Part shown: piece by piece, positions 24,953 to 33,970 of the stretch
Numbering within the stretch: the stretch's first letter is position 1
How the letters are laid out: the number at the start of each line of letters is the position of its first letter
Assembly: GCA_029259605.1 (NCBI GenBank)
Contig: JAJDEV010000254.1
Span: forward strand, 40,125-104,124
Length of the DNA stretch: 64,000 bases
Origin: Planctomycetota bacterium
GTDB lineage: Bacteria; Planctomycetota; UBA1135; GCA-002686595
Direction: 5' to 3'
Program-made: the position numbers and the translations under genes
The notes under the pieces: model-generated
The model's database searches: none
Told to the model about the DNA's origin: nothing
What the model saw: the letters and a program-made list of their open reading frames with translations, nothing else

Positions 24953-25642
24953 GTGCAGGCATCCGCTCTCTGGCGATGGTGGCTTCGGCGCTCGATCCGT
25001 CACCCCGCAACCTGGCTCCTCGCCCTCGGGCTCGTGCTCTGGATCCCCCTCGCGCGTGCCCTGAGCCCGTTTCCGGCGATCGACGTCGACCCGACCTGGG
25101 CTCTCGCGCGCGGTTGGGCCCTTCCGGTGACCCTCGCTGGAGCCAGCGCCGGCGTCGCGTTCCTGACCCGCCACGCCGCGCTGCTGACGCACCTCGCGCC
25201 GCAAACGCGATGGGGCGGGGAGCTCGGCACCCTGCTCCTGGTCCCCGCGCTCCTGTGCGCCGCGCTCGCCACCGGCGCCTGGGTCGGCGCGGGCGACCGC
25301 GCCGGCGCCGTGCCGTTCGGGCTCGGGTGCGCACGCCTCGACCTGTACGTCGCAGCCGTGGCCATCCTGTGGCTGCGCGTCCCGGCATCGGCCGCCGTGC
25401 GCGTCGCCGGACTCTGGCTCAGCGTCGGACTCGCGCCCGCGATGCTCCACGGGTTGGGTCTCGCCGGCGGGATCGATGCGTCCCAGCCCTGGACCATCGG
25501 CCTCGGTGGGGGAGACTCGTCCTCCGCGAGTCCGCAAGAGTTCGCTACCCTGCTCCTGTCCACCGCCGGTCTCCTCGTCGTCGGTCGCTTCCTGCCCCCA
25601 CCGCGCCCCCCAGCCCGCCGCTTCGCGACCGGCCCCCGATGA
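24953..25642 (+). CDS. Polytopic membrane protein of unknown function
   Basis: 229 residues from a GTG at 24953; an in-frame ATG at 24839 would add 38 residues of proline-rich sequence and run close to the parS region, so the shorter form is preferred. About six hydrophobic helices are visible (for example LLALGLVLWIPLARAL, LLLVPALLCAALATGAWVG and LLLSTAGLLVVGRFL). There are no charged catalytic motifs. I do not recognise the family; it looks like a small permease-like or ABC-2-type membrane subunit without its ATPase. Its stop overlaps the metallophosphoesterase start by 4 bp. Confidence 0.6.
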   Translation: MQASALWRWWLRRSIRHPATWLLALGLVLWIPLARALSPFPAIDVDPTWALARGWALPVTLAGASAGVAFLTRHAALLTHLAPQTRWGGELGTLLLVPALLCAALATGAWVGAGDRAGAVPFGLGCARLDLYVAAVAILWLRVPASAAVRVAGLWLSVGLAPAMLHGLGLAGGIDASQPWTIGLGGGDSSSASPQEFATLLLSTAGLLVVGRFLPPPRPPARRFATGPR

Positions 25643-26373
25643 AGTACGGCGTTCTCGGAGACATCCACTCGAACCTCTCGGCCCTCGAAACCGTCCTGGC
25701 CGCCATGGACCGGGACGGCGTCGAGACGATCCTCAGCGTCGGCGACGTCGTCGGCTATGGCGCCGCTCCCAAGGAGTGCGTCGCGATCCTGCGCGAGCGC
25801 GGCGTCACCGTCGTCCTCGGCAACCACGACGCCGCGGTGTCCGAGATCCTCGACGACGTGCACTTCAACCCCTACGCGCGTGCGGCGGTCGCGTGGACGC
25901 AGGCGACCCTCGACGAGGACGAGCGCGACTGGCTGCGCCAGCTGCCGCTCGTCGCGACGCTCGAACACTGCCAGGTCGCCCACGGCACGCTGCATCGTCC
26001 CGAGCTGTTCAACTACATGCTGAGCGCCACGGACGCCGAGCCCTCGCTCGACGCGCTCGAGCGCCAGGTGTGCTTCGTCGGCCACACGCACATCCCGATC
26101 GCGGTGATGCGCTTCACCGGCGAACCGAACCAGACCGCGTACACCTACGACGCCGACGTCGACCTCTCGGACGTCGACCGGGCGCTCGTCAACGTCGGCA
26201 GCGTCGGTCAGCCGCGCGACGACAACCCGATGTCCGCGTACCTCGTGTTCGACAGCGACGCGAACTTGGCGTCCCTGCGGCGCGTCCCCTACGACATCGA
26301 GCGCGAGGTCGAGCGCATCGCCGCCGCGGGGTTGCCCGACGTGCTCGGCGAACGCCTGCGCCTCGGCGTGTGA
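25639..26373 (+). CDS. Calcineurin-like metallophosphoesterase
   Basis: 244 residues. The five metal-binding blocks are present: GDIHSN near the start, GDVVGYG, GNHD in VVLGNHDAAV, the histidine in VAHGTLHRPE, and GHTH in CFVGHTHIPIAVM. This is the YfcE/DUF2156-free compact type of phosphodiesterase that often acts on cyclic nucleotides or phosphomonoesters; the substrate is not known. The ATG lies within the stop codon of the membrane-protein gene, so the two are translationally coupled. Confidence 0.9.
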   Translation: MKYGVLGDIHSNLSALETVLAAMDRDGVETILSVGDVVGYGAAPKECVAILRERGVTVVLGNHDAAVSEILDDVHFNPYARAAVAWTQATLDEDERDWLRQLPLVATLEHCQVAHGTLHRPELFNYMLSATDAEPSLDALERQVCFVGHTHIPIAVMRFTGEPNQTAYTYDADVDLSDVDRALVNVGSVGQPRDDNPMSAYLVFDSDANLASLRRVPYDIEREVERIAAAGLPDVLGERLRLGV

Positions 26374-26377
26374 CGCC

Positions 26378-27694
26378 CTACTGCTGTCGCAGGTAGTCGA
26401 GCTGCTCGGGCAGGCGGTCCAGTCCACCCTCACCGAGCCCGTTCTCGAAGAGCAGGCGGATGTCGGCCAGGGGCCGCTTGTCCCCGGTGAAGACGAAGCG
26501 TTGGTGGTGGGGGTTCGAGCCCACCGTGACGAGCAGCTCGAGGATCGAGCCGGCGTTGCAACGCTTGCCCGCGAGCTCCATCTGCACCGGCGTGCCGTAG
26601 TGGTTCACGATGCCGACCACGAGCGCTGCGGGTCGCGCGTGCAACGCGAGGTCATCGGCGAGCTCGACCGCGAGCTCCTGCAACGTCGTGTACTCGGGGA
26701 GGAGATCCTCCGCGACGGGGACCCCGTTCTCCAGGATGCGCGCGGCCCAGTAGAAGAACGCGTTCAGCGCGACGCGCTCGACCTCGCTCCGGTCGATGAG
26801 GTCGGAGATCCGCCGCTTCGCATCCTCGCTGCGCACCTCGGTCTCGTGGCGCTCGATGAAGTGCGCCAGATGGGTCACCGCCTCGAGCAGGTGCAGCGCC
26901 GCCGACGTGTGCCCGCGCAGGCGCGCCAGGCGATCGTCCGTGCCCTCGAGCACCGAGTTGCGGATGTGCGTGTCGTAGGTCGACTGCAGGTTGTGGACGG
27001 TCGCCTCGTAGACGCGCGCCGCCGCCTCCGTGCAGACCTTCGCGAAGAAGCGGTGGCGGTCCTCCGGGTCCTGGATGCGCCGGACGCCGGTCTCGGCCAC
27101 CATCTCGGCCGCCTGCAGGTACTTGGTGGCGACCTCCGCGATCTTCTGCTCCTCGTCCTCGAGCTCGGCCTGGCCGACGTTGCGCGGCAGCAACCGGCGC
27201 GACGTGACAGGGACGAAGTTCTGCTCGGGGAAGGTCTCGGGCGTGATCTCGACGCCGAGGCTCTGCGCCTCGCTGTGCACGCCTTCGAGGAGACGGACCG
27301 CCATGCGGCGCAGGAACGTCTGGCCGTCGCGCAGGGAGGCGACCGCTTCCTCCGCGTCGCCTCCGCCGTTCCAGAGCGAGTCGCCGTAGGTCTTCATGCG
27401 CGTCAGCATGTGCGCGACGCTGTAGCCCGAGTAGGCGAACCAGCGCAGCGACGCGACCAGCGCGGTGAAGTAGGCGTAGGTGCGGTTGTAGCGCGCGCCG
27501 TAGTCGTCGAGGAAGGTCTCGAGCGCGTCCGACTCGTTGATCAGCTGGAAGTAGTGCTTCTTGGTCCACTCGCCGCCCTCCGAGCCTTCCGCGAGGAGCG
27601 CGTTGGACAGACGGAAGAAGACCTCGGCCTGGGTTTGCAGGAGCCCCGCGAACTGACGCTCTTCGACGAGCTCTTCCAACCTGATTTCCGCCAT
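26378..27694 (-). CDS. Helical protein with C-terminal HPr-like domain
   Basis: 438 residues from the ATG at 27694. Residues 1-345 are mostly helical and match no family I know; they include a YNRTYAYFTALVASLRWFAY segment. The last 88 residues resemble the phosphotransferase protein HPr. LHARPAALVVGIVNHYG carries the phosphorylatable His, and KRCNAGSILELLV places a Ser where HPr Ser46 lies. The HPr glycine-rich end is altered (GSNPHHQRFVF). Fusion of HPr to such a domain is unusual and suggests a regulatory input from phosphotransfer or HPr kinase. It is divergent from the sigma-70 gene across a 240-bp spacer and convergent with the metallophosphoesterase. Confidence 0.75.
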   Translation of the reverse strand: MAEIRLEELVEERQFAGLLQTQAEVFFRLSNALLAEGSEGGEWTKKHYFQLINESDALETFLDDYGARYNRTYAYFTALVASLRWFAYSGYSVAHMLTRMKTYGDSLWNGGGDAEEAVASLRDGQTFLRRMAVRLLEGVHSEAQSLGVEITPETFPEQNFVPVTSRRLLPRNVGQAELEDEEQKIAEVATKYLQAAEMVAETGVRRIQDPEDRHRFFAKVCTEAAARVYEATVHNLQSTYDTHIRNSVLEGTDDRLARLRGHTSAALHLLEAVTHLAHFIERHETEVRSEDAKRRISDLIDRSEVERVALNAFFYWAARILENGVPVAEDLLPEYTTLQELAVELADDLALHARPAALVVGIVNHYGTPVQMELAGKRCNAGSILELLVTVGSNPHHQRFVFTGDKRPLADIRLLFENGLGEGGLDRLPEQLDYLRQQ

Positions 27695-27934
27695 GCGTGT
27701 GCTCGAATCCGCGCTCGATGCGCGTCGCCTGTCTCCCCCCGCTGTTCCGTCCGCTGTCGCGATCCCCTCGCGCGACGAAAACGCCGCGGAACGGGGCGTG
27801 GAGAGTGGAATCGGACATCCCACTCCCGCGCGTGAACCCCAACTTAACAACTTCTCTCCAACCAATCGCCCGCGGTCACCGCGTTTTCAGCCGGAACCGG
27901 CATCGGTGCTCAAGACGCGGTTCGGCGGAGTCCG

Positions 27935-28834
27935 ATGGGTGCGCCAACGGCCATGGCCCCCACCCTGGGATCCCATGGACACCGCGACCAGCACCCTGAG
28001 TTCCCCGTCCCAGAGAGGCCTGCCATTTCTGCCGAGCGCTGCCTGGAAACCTACCTCCAGGAAATCAACGAAGTCCCCCTGCTGACGGCGGACGAGGAGA
28101 AGGAGCTCGGCTCCCGGATCCAAGCGGGCGACCTCGCTGCGCGTGAGCACCTCATCCGTGCGAACCTGCGGCTGGTCGTCTCGATCGCGAAGATCTACTC
28201 CGAGCGGGGGCTGACCCTCCAGGACCTGATCGCCGAGGGCAACATCGGGTTGCTCAAGGCGGCCGAGAAGTTCGACCCCGCCGCGGGCTGCCGATTCTCG
28301 ACCTACGGATCGTGGTGGATCAAGCAGTCCATCCGGCGTGCGCTGACGAACACCGTCCAGGCCGTGCGCGTGCCGGGCTACATGGCCGAGCTCATCTCGA
28401 AGTGGCGCGTCGTCGCCGCCGAGCTCGCCTACAAGCTCGGCCGCCCGCCGAACGTCGAGGAGGTCGCGCGCGAGCTCGGCATCCCGCCGGAGAGCTGGAA
28501 GCTGCTGAAGCAGACGATCCAAAGCACCGGATCTGGCAATCAAGTATCCCTTGACGTCATAACAAAGTCGCAAGAAACGGTGGAAGACGAGAAGGCGAGC
28601 GCGCCCCACGAGGAGATCCAGCGCGCCGACCTGCTCGAGCGCCTGCGCGACCTGCTCGACTCGATCGACGAACGCGAAGCGACGATCCTGCGGCTGCGCT
28701 ACGGCCTGTCCGAGGGACAGGAGCCCATGACGCTCAAGGACATCGGCAAGATCGTCGGGCTGACGCGCGAGCGGGTGCGGCAGATCGAGCGGGACACGCT
28801 CGACAAGCTGAACCGCGTGATGGGCGACAGCTAG
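27935..28834 (+). CDS. Sigma-70 family RNA polymerase sigma factor (RpoD/SigA-like, short)
   Basis: 299 residues; alternative ATGs exist at 27953 and 27975. Region 1.2 begins [18 protein letters not shown]. Region 2 has [37 protein letters not shown] and QSIRRAL. Region 3 and region 4 ([20 protein letters not shown]) are complete. Region 1.1 is absent, as in group 2 and many planctomycetal primary-type factors. It should recognise -10/-35 promoters of the ordinary type. Whether it is the primary factor is uncertain. Its TAG stop codon is within the terminal CTAG of the family-C palindromic element that begins at 28831. Confidence 0.92.
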   Translation: MGAPTAMAPTLGSHGHRDQHPEFPVPERPAISAERCLETYLQEINEVPLLTADEEKELGSRIQAGDLAAREHLIRANLRLVVSIAKIYSERGLTLQDLIAEGNIGLLKAAEKFDPAAGCRFSTYGSWWIKQSIRRALTNTVQAVRVPGYMAELISKWRVVAAELAYKLGRPPNVEEVARELGIPPESWKLLKQTIQSTGSGNQVSLDVITKSQETVEDEKASAPHEEIQRADLLERLRDLLDSIDEREATILRLRYGLSEGQEPMTLKDIGKIVGLTRERVRQIERDTLDKLNRVMGDS

Positions 28835-29013
28835 CCCGGGTTCTTCATGAGGCTTTGCCGAGATCGACGCGGATGTGCGTCAGATCAGCGCTTCGCGACC
28901 GAAGCGCGTGGAGGCGACCTGGACGGGTCGTCGAACCCGGTGAGGGAGGGAAGCATTGAGATGGCGCGCAGCTGCGTCGATCTCGGTGAAGGCTCATGAA
29001 GGATCCGGGCTAG
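28831..29013. repeat. Palindromic CTAG-ended element, family C, copy 1
   Basis: 183 bp with CTAG at both ends. The left arm CTAGCCCGGGTTCTTCATGA pairs with the right arm (CTAGCCCGGATCCTTCATGA on the other strand), and imperfect pairing extends to about 40 bp (to the shared GATCGACGC). Inside lies a perfect 8-bp hairpin at 28888-28907 (GCGCTTCG/CGAAGCGC). The copy at 34671-34853 has the same length and about 97 percent identity. The left CTAG provides the stop codon of the sigma-70 gene. The predicted RNA would be a branched structure. Confidence 0.95.
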
Positions 29014-29049
29014 GCGAGCATCCCGTTGCGGTGGGCTCGCGCGGCCACG

Positions 29050-29055
29050 TACGCT
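29050..29055 (+). promoter_or_regulatory. -10-like hexamer immediately before hemW
   Basis: TACGCT ends 7 nt before the hemW GTG start. It lies outside the family-C element, so hemW can have its own promoter. Confidence 0.35.
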
Positions 29056-29062
29056 CGCGTGC

Positions 29063-30334
29063 GTGAAGTCGGGCAAGCGTCGATCGGATTCGGGGTTGGA
29101 GGACGACGCGTGCGCGCCTTCGGTCGCACCGACGCTGCGCGCCGCGGACGGCACGGCGCTGTACGTGCACCTGCCGTACTGCGTCGCGCTCTGCACCTAC
29201 TGCGACTTCTTCTCCGTGGTCGCGGGCGACACGAGCCGCGACGTCGATGGGACGGTCACGGCGATCCTGCGCGAGGCGCAGCGCCGCGGTCCGACGGCTC
29301 CGCGCACCGTGTTCTTCGGCGGCGGAACGCCTTCGCTCCTGTCGATCGACGAGCTGACGCGCTTGCTCGACGGACTCGACGAACACACCGGGTTCCGCGC
29401 GTCGGCGCAGGAGGTCACGCTCGAGTGCAATCCGGAGAGCCTCGACCTGCACAAGGCGCGCGCGCTGCGCGAACTCGGCGTCGACCGCCTGTCGATCGGG
29501 TTCCAATCGCTGGACCCGAGCCTCCTCGCCACGTTCGGTCGCGTGCACTCGGTCGACGACAGCTTCGCGGCGTTTCGCGCCGCGCGTGACGCCGGCTTCG
29601 AGCGCGTCAGCGTCGATCTGATCTACGGCGTGCCGGGCCAGACGCTCGACGAATGGGAGCGCGATCTGGCGCGTGTTCTCGAGCTCGGCCCCGATCACGT
29701 CAGCGCCTACTCGCTCGCCTTCGAGGACGGCACGCCCCTGACGCTGGCCGTCGAACGCGGCGACCTCGAACGGCTGGACGAGGACACCGAGCTCGCCTTC
29801 TTCGAGCGCACGCGCGCGCAGCTCATCGCCGCCGGCTTCGAGCCCTACGAGATCTCCAACTTCGCGACAACCGACCAGCGATGTAGGCACAACGAGGGGT
29901 ATTGGCGCAACGCGCCCTACGTCGGACTGGGGCCCGGCGCGGTCAGCAAGGTGGGGGACGTGCGCTTCGGGAACCCGCGCTCGGTGGGCGAGTGGAAGCG
30001 GGCCACCCTCGCCGACGGCTTCGCCGCCACCTGGGAGGAGCAGCCGGACGCCGCCGAGCGGATCGGGGAGACCTGGTGGCTCGGCCTGCGCACGCTCGAC
30101 GGCGTCGACCCGTCGCACGCGCGCGCCGTGGCGGGCATCGAGGAGACGCCCGGCGAACCCGACTCGGCCGAGCGCGAGGCACGCACCCTCGAGGATCAGG
30201 GTCTGCTCGAGCACGTCGCGGGCCGCTGGCGCCTCACGCCGCGCGGCCTGCCGCTCGCCGATGCGGTCGCTCGACGCTTCCTGAACCTCGACGCGTTTCG
30301 GTTCCCGGCGCGGGACGCGGCGCCCGGGCGGTAA
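29063..30334 (+). CDS. hemW: HemW-like radical SAM protein
   Basis: 423 residues from a GTG. The radical SAM cluster motif is YCVALCTYC near residue 40, preceded by YVHLP, which is typical of HemN/HemW. Further signatures are FFGGGTPSLL, LECNPESL, RLSIGFQSLDPSLL and the C-terminal YEISNFATTDQRCRHNEGYW. HemW proteins are now seen as heme-binding chaperones rather than coproporphyrinogen dehydrogenases; older annotations say oxygen-independent coproporphyrinogen III oxidase. The start follows the family-C element by 50 bp. A 69-bp gap leads to the DUF502 gene. Confidence 0.92.
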   Translation: MKSGKRRSDSGLEDDACAPSVAPTLRAADGTALYVHLPYCVALCTYCDFFSVVAGDTSRDVDGTVTAILREAQRRGPTAPRTVFFGGGTPSLLSIDELTRLLDGLDEHTGFRASAQEVTLECNPESLDLHKARALRELGVDRLSIGFQSLDPSLLATFGRVHSVDDSFAAFRAARDAGFERVSVDLIYGVPGQTLDEWERDLARVLELGPDHVSAYSLAFEDGTPLTLAVERGDLERLDEDTELAFFERTRAQLIAAGFEPYEISNFATTDQRCRHNEGYWRNAPYVGLGPGAVSKVGDVRFGNPRSVGEWKRATLADGFAATWEEQPDAAERIGETWWLGLRTLDGVDPSHARAVAGIEETPGEPDSAEREARTLEDQGLLEHVAGRWRLTPRGLPLADAVARRFLNLDAFRFPARDAAPGR

Positions 30335-30403
30335 GATCCTCGGCCTTCTCGAGCGCGCTGACTGCGCCGCATGGGCCGTGCGCGGGCCGGACGAGGAGAC
30401 TCC

Positions 30404-31408
30404 ATGAGCGACGACCAAGGGCCGATCCAAAGGAAGAGCAAGCGGCCGCGGAAGGCCGGACGCGGACCGCGCGGTCTGGGCGGGTTCTTCCTCCGCGGCC
30501 TGATCACGCTGCTGCCCGTCGTCCTGACGCTCGTCGTCTTCGGGCTCCTGTTCCAGATGATCGACCGGTACGTCACCGGTCCGATCAACGACGTCATCTA
30601 CTGGTCGCTCGAACGCAACGCGGTCGGCTGGCAAGCGCTCGAGAAGCTCGGCATCGATCCGCTCGCGCGCGACTACGTGCAGGAAGATCTCCTGCCCGCC
30701 GACCTGCGCGAGATGGCGAAGCAGCGCGGACTCGGCGACAAGTACGTGCAGGAACAGATCGCGGGCTATCGCGAGGGGTACCTCGACGTCGTGCGCGACC
30801 TCGACAAGCTCGCGATCCACTCGAGCAAGTTGCGCACGGACGTCGCGCGCGTCGTGCATCCGATCTTCGGCATCCTGAGCTCGTTGCTCGTCGTGCTCTG
30901 GCTCGGTTGGCTCGTCGGAAGCTTTGTCGGACGCAGGCTCGTCGCGCGGCTCGACAAGACGATGCACCTGATCCCGATCGTCAAGTCGGTCTACCCCTAC
31001 AGCAAACAGCTGGTCGAGTTCTTCTTCGCCGAGAAGAAGCTCGAGTTCGACTCGGTCGTTTGCGTTCCCTATCCGAGCCCGGGACTTTGGTCGCTCGGCT
31101 TCGTCACCGGCAACTCGATCCGGTCGCTGCGCGAACAGACGTCGAAGGAGTACATCACGTGCTTCGTTCCGTCGTCGCCGATGCCGATGACGGGCTACAC
31201 GATCTTCGTCGAGGCGAGCCGCGTGATCCCGCTTTCCATCAGCGTCGACGAAGCGCTGCGCGTTACGATGACCGGTGGCGTCATCGTTCCGCCGAGCGAA
31301 CTCGTCAAGGACGGGGGCGAGTTCGTCCTGCCGAAGGCGCCGCTGATGAACGTGGATCCGCTCGACTCCGAGCGCGACGCGGACGACTCCGATCAAGACG
31401 ACGACTGA
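30404..31408 (+). CDS. DUF502 integral membrane protein
   Basis: 334 residues from the ATG at 30404, preceded by GAGGAG as ribosome-binding site (about 5 bp spacing). Two membrane hairpins are visible: FFLRGLITLLPVVLTLVVFG and FGILSSLLVVLWLGWLVGSF. The conserved DUF502 block continues with LIPIVKSVYPYSKQLVEF and MTGYTIFVEASRVIPL. The acidic tail (DSERDADDSDQDDD) is long. The function of the family is unknown; plant and bacterial members are membrane proteins. It is 10 bp from pyrF and belongs to the pyrF-bshC-bshB1 operon. Confidence 0.88.
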   Translation: MSDDQGPIQRKSKRPRKAGRGPRGLGGFFLRGLITLLPVVLTLVVFGLLFQMIDRYVTGPINDVIYWSLERNAVGWQALEKLGIDPLARDYVQEDLLPADLREMAKQRGLGDKYVQEQIAGYREGYLDVVRDLDKLAIHSSKLRTDVARVVHPIFGILSSLLVVLWLGWLVGSFVGRRLVARLDKTMHLIPIVKSVYPYSKQLVEFFFAEKKLEFDSVVCVPYPSPGLWSLGFVTGNSIRSLREQTSKEYITCFVPSSPMPMTGYTIFVEASRVIPLSISVDEALRVTMTGGVIVPPSELVKDGGEFVLPKAPLMNVDPLDSERDADDSDQDDD

Positions 31409-31418
31409 ACCGAGCGAC

Positions 31419-32321
31419 ATGAGCTACGCCGACCGACTCGACGGCGCGTTGGAAGAAGTCCGCAACCCGTGCCTGGTGGGCATCGACCCGCACCTGGATC
31501 TCCTGCCCGACGAGTTCGCGGTCGCGCGCGACGAGAACGCACCGCGCGCCGAGCGCGCCGACGCCGTCGAACGCTTCTGCATCGAGCTCCTCGACCTGGT
31601 CGCCGAACGCGTCGCCGTCGTCAAACCGCAGTCCGCGTTCTTCGAAGTGCTCGGGGCCGACGGCGTGCGCGCGTTCGAGCACGTCGTCGCACACGCGCGC
31701 TCGCGCGGCCTGCTCGTCATCGGCGACGTGAAGCGCAGCGACATCGCCAGCACCGCGGCGGCGTACGCGAAGTCCTTCCTGAACGCCGGCGACGCGAGCT
31801 GCGACGCGATCACGATCAATCCCTACCTCGGCGCGGACACGCTCGAGCCGTTCCTCGACGCGTGCCGCGACACGGGCGCGGGCGTCTATGTGTTGGTGCG
31901 CACCTCGAACCCCGGCAGCGGCTCGTTCCAACTGCACGGGACACCGCCGCTGTGGAGAACGATCGCGCAGGTCGTCGACGAGCGCGGCCGTGAGTTCGTC
32001 GGCGAGCGCGGCTTCTCCGCGGTCGGCGCGGTCGTCGGCGCGACCCATCCGAAGGAGCTCGCCGAGCTGCGCGCCGCGATGCCGCGCACGCCCTTCCTCT
32101 TGCCCGGTTACGGCGCGCAAGGGGCGGGAGCGAGCGACATCGTCGCGGCCTTCACGGACGAGCGTCACCGCTGGCGCGGCGGACTCGTGAACTCCTCGCG
32201 CGGCATCGCCTTCGCGTGGCGCAAGGCCGCGCCGGGAACGTCGTGGAAAGATGCGTCGAGCCGCGCGCTCGACGCGATGATCACCGACCTGCAAGGCGCC
32301 CTCGGCATTCCCGCGAACTGA
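31419..32321 (+). CDS. pyrF: Orotidine 5'-phosphate decarboxylase, type 2
   Basis: 300 residues, the longer type-2 form. It decarboxylates OMP to UMP, the last step of de novo pyrimidine synthesis. The signature catalytic region is LVIGDVKRSDIASTAAAYA with the Lys-x-x-Asp dyad. LVGIDPHLDLLP at the N-terminus, NPYLGADTLEPF and LPGYGAQGA near the phosphate site are also conserved. No other pyr genes are nearby. The next gene, bshC, starts 8 bp after the stop. Confidence 0.93.
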   Translation: MSYADRLDGALEEVRNPCLVGIDPHLDLLPDEFAVARDENAPRAERADAVERFCIELLDLVAERVAVVKPQSAFFEVLGADGVRAFEHVVAHARSRGLLVIGDVKRSDIASTAAAYAKSFLNAGDASCDAITINPYLGADTLEPFLDACRDTGAGVYVLVRTSNPGSGSFQLHGTPPLWRTIAQVVDERGREFVGERGFSAVGAVVGATHPKELAELRAAMPRTPFLLPGYGAQGAGASDIVAAFTDERHRWRGGLVNSSRGIAFAWRKAAPGTSWKDASSRALDAMITDLQGALGIPAN

Positions 32322-32329
32322 TCCCTCGC

Positions 32330-33970
32330 ATGACGCGCATCTCGCTGCAGCATCTGCCCGCCGACGTGTTCGGGTTGCCGGATTGGGCGCGCGTCGCGCT
32401 CGCGCATCGGCCGCAACCGAAGACGCTCGCCGGTGTGACGCTGCCGGCGACGATCGACGACGTTCCGCGACTCGACGCCGCGACGTTCGACGACGACGAT
32501 CGCAAGGAGATCGCGGCGCTGCTCGAAGCGAACCTCGCACCGTTCGAGCCGCACGTGAAGGTCGTCGAATCCGTGCGCGCGCTCCGGCATCCCGAAGCGG
32601 CGATCGTGTTCGCCGGTCAGCAACCCGGCTTCCTCGGCGGTCCGCTCTACAACATCTACAAGGCGCTGCACGCCATCCGCCTCGCGCGCGCGCTGTCGGA
32701 AGCGTGGGGAACGCCGGTCGTGCCCGCGTTCTGGAACCACGCCGACGACCACGACATCGGCGAAGTGCATCACCTGTGGCTGCGCGACTCGAACCTCGAT
32801 CTGCGCAAGGTCGGGCTCGCGGGTGTGTCGTCCGGACGAGCGCCGCTCTACGAAGTGCGCTACGACGCCGAGGAGAATCGGCTCGGCGCGACGCTCGAGT
32901 TGCTCGAGCAGAACCTGTGGCGCAGCGACGAGCGCGCAGGAGCGATCGAGCTCTTCATGCCGCGCGATGGCGAGACATTCTCCGGTTCGTTCTCGCGCGT
33001 CATGCTCGAGCTCTTCGGCGCGCACGGTCTCGTCGTCGTCGAGCCACAGTGGATTCGGCCGCGCATGTCGCGTTCGCTCGCGAGCATCGTCACGTGCGAC
33101 GTGCGCGAGTCCTTGCGCGCCGGCTCCGAGCGACTGCGCGAGCTCGGTCGCGAGCCCGCGATCGATCCCGAGACCGCGGCGATCGTGTTCCACCTCGCGG
33201 ACGGCAAGCGCAACGCGCTGCGCTTCGCCGACGGCGGCTTCTCGTACGACGGTGAGGCGGGATCGCGCACGCCCACCGAGCTCGCGGCCGAGATCGTGCA
33301 AGCGCCGTTCGACTGGTCGCCCGGCGCGCTGCTGCGTCCGCTCGTGCAAGACCACGCCTTGCCGACCGTCGCGTACGTCGGCGGCTGGGGCGAGCTCGCG
33401 TATCACACGCAGCTCGTTCCGTTGCGCGAGCGCGCGAATGTCGCGCGCACCGCGTTCGTTCCGCGCCTCTCCGCGACGATCGTCGAACCGTCGACGCGCG
33501 CGTCGCTCGAGAAGGTCGGCACCGACGTGCGCGGCGTTTTGGCCGCACGCGGCAAGGTCGAGGACGAAGCGTCGAGCGCGCCCGTCGACTCGAAGATCGC
33601 CGCACGCCTGCGCGCGATCGCCGAGGACGCGCGCGCGGCCTTGCTCGCCGCGCGCCCCGAACTCGTCGCCGTCGACAAGGGACTCGGGCAACAGCTCAAG
33701 AAGGTCGCGAGCCAGGTCACGGGTCTCGTCGACCGACTCGCCGAGCGCGCCGAGCGCAGCGAGCAGAACGCCTCGGGAACGAGCCGGCGCCACGTGCGCC
33801 GCATCGCGACGGACCTCTATCCGCGCGACAAACCGCAGGAGCGCGTGATCGGGATGCTCGAACTCGTTTCGCGCTACGGTCGCGCGTGGATCGACGCGCT
33901 CGGCGATGAGATCGAACCGCTCCCCACCGAACACCTCGTCGTTCAACTCGAAGAAGGAGACGCATCGTGA
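32330..33970 (+). CDS. bshC: Bacillithiol biosynthesis cysteine-adding enzyme BshC
   Basis: 546 residues from the ATG at 32330. Family-wide segments are VFAGQQPGFLGGPLYNIYKA (near residue 95), VPAFWNHADDHDIGEVHHLW, and YVGGWGELAYHTQL. BshC is thought to join cysteine to glucosamine-malate, completing bacillithiol. A C-terminal coiled coil (residues about 400-460) is typical. Its TGA overlaps the GTG of bshB1, so the last two pathway enzymes are coupled. The first enzyme, bshA, is 2.3 kb downstream past parA. Confidence 0.92.
   Translation: MTRISLQHLPADVFGLPDWARVALAHRPQPKTLAGVTLPATIDDVPRLDAATFDDDDRKEIAALLEANLAPFEPHVKVVESVRALRHPEAAIVFAGQQPGFLGGPLYNIYKALHAIRLARALSEAWGTPVVPAFWNHADDHDIGEVHHLWLRDSNLDLRKVGLAGVSSGRAPLYEVRYDAEENRLGATLELLEQNLWRSDERAGAIELFMPRDGETFSGSFSRVMLELFGAHGLVVVEPQWIRPRMSRSLASIVTCDVRESLRAGSERLRELGREPAIDPETAAIVFHLADGKRNALRFADGGFSYDGEAGSRTPTELAAEIVQAPFDWSPGALLRPLVQDHALPTVAYVGGWGELAYHTQLVPLRERANVARTAFVPRLSATIVEPSTRASLEKVGTDVRGVLAARGKVEDEASSAPVDSKIAARLRAIAEDARAALLAARPELVAVDKGLGQQLKKVASQVTGLVDRLAERAERSEQNASGTSRRHVRRIATDLYPRDKPQERVIGMLELVSRYGRAWIDALGDEIEPLPTEHLVVQLEEGDAS

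Noticed and set aside
28831..29013. Family-C element as a small protein gene
   Set aside because: Frames through it are short or continue as shadow into neighbours, and the two copies differ by changes not confined to codon third positions; the paired arms argue for structure.
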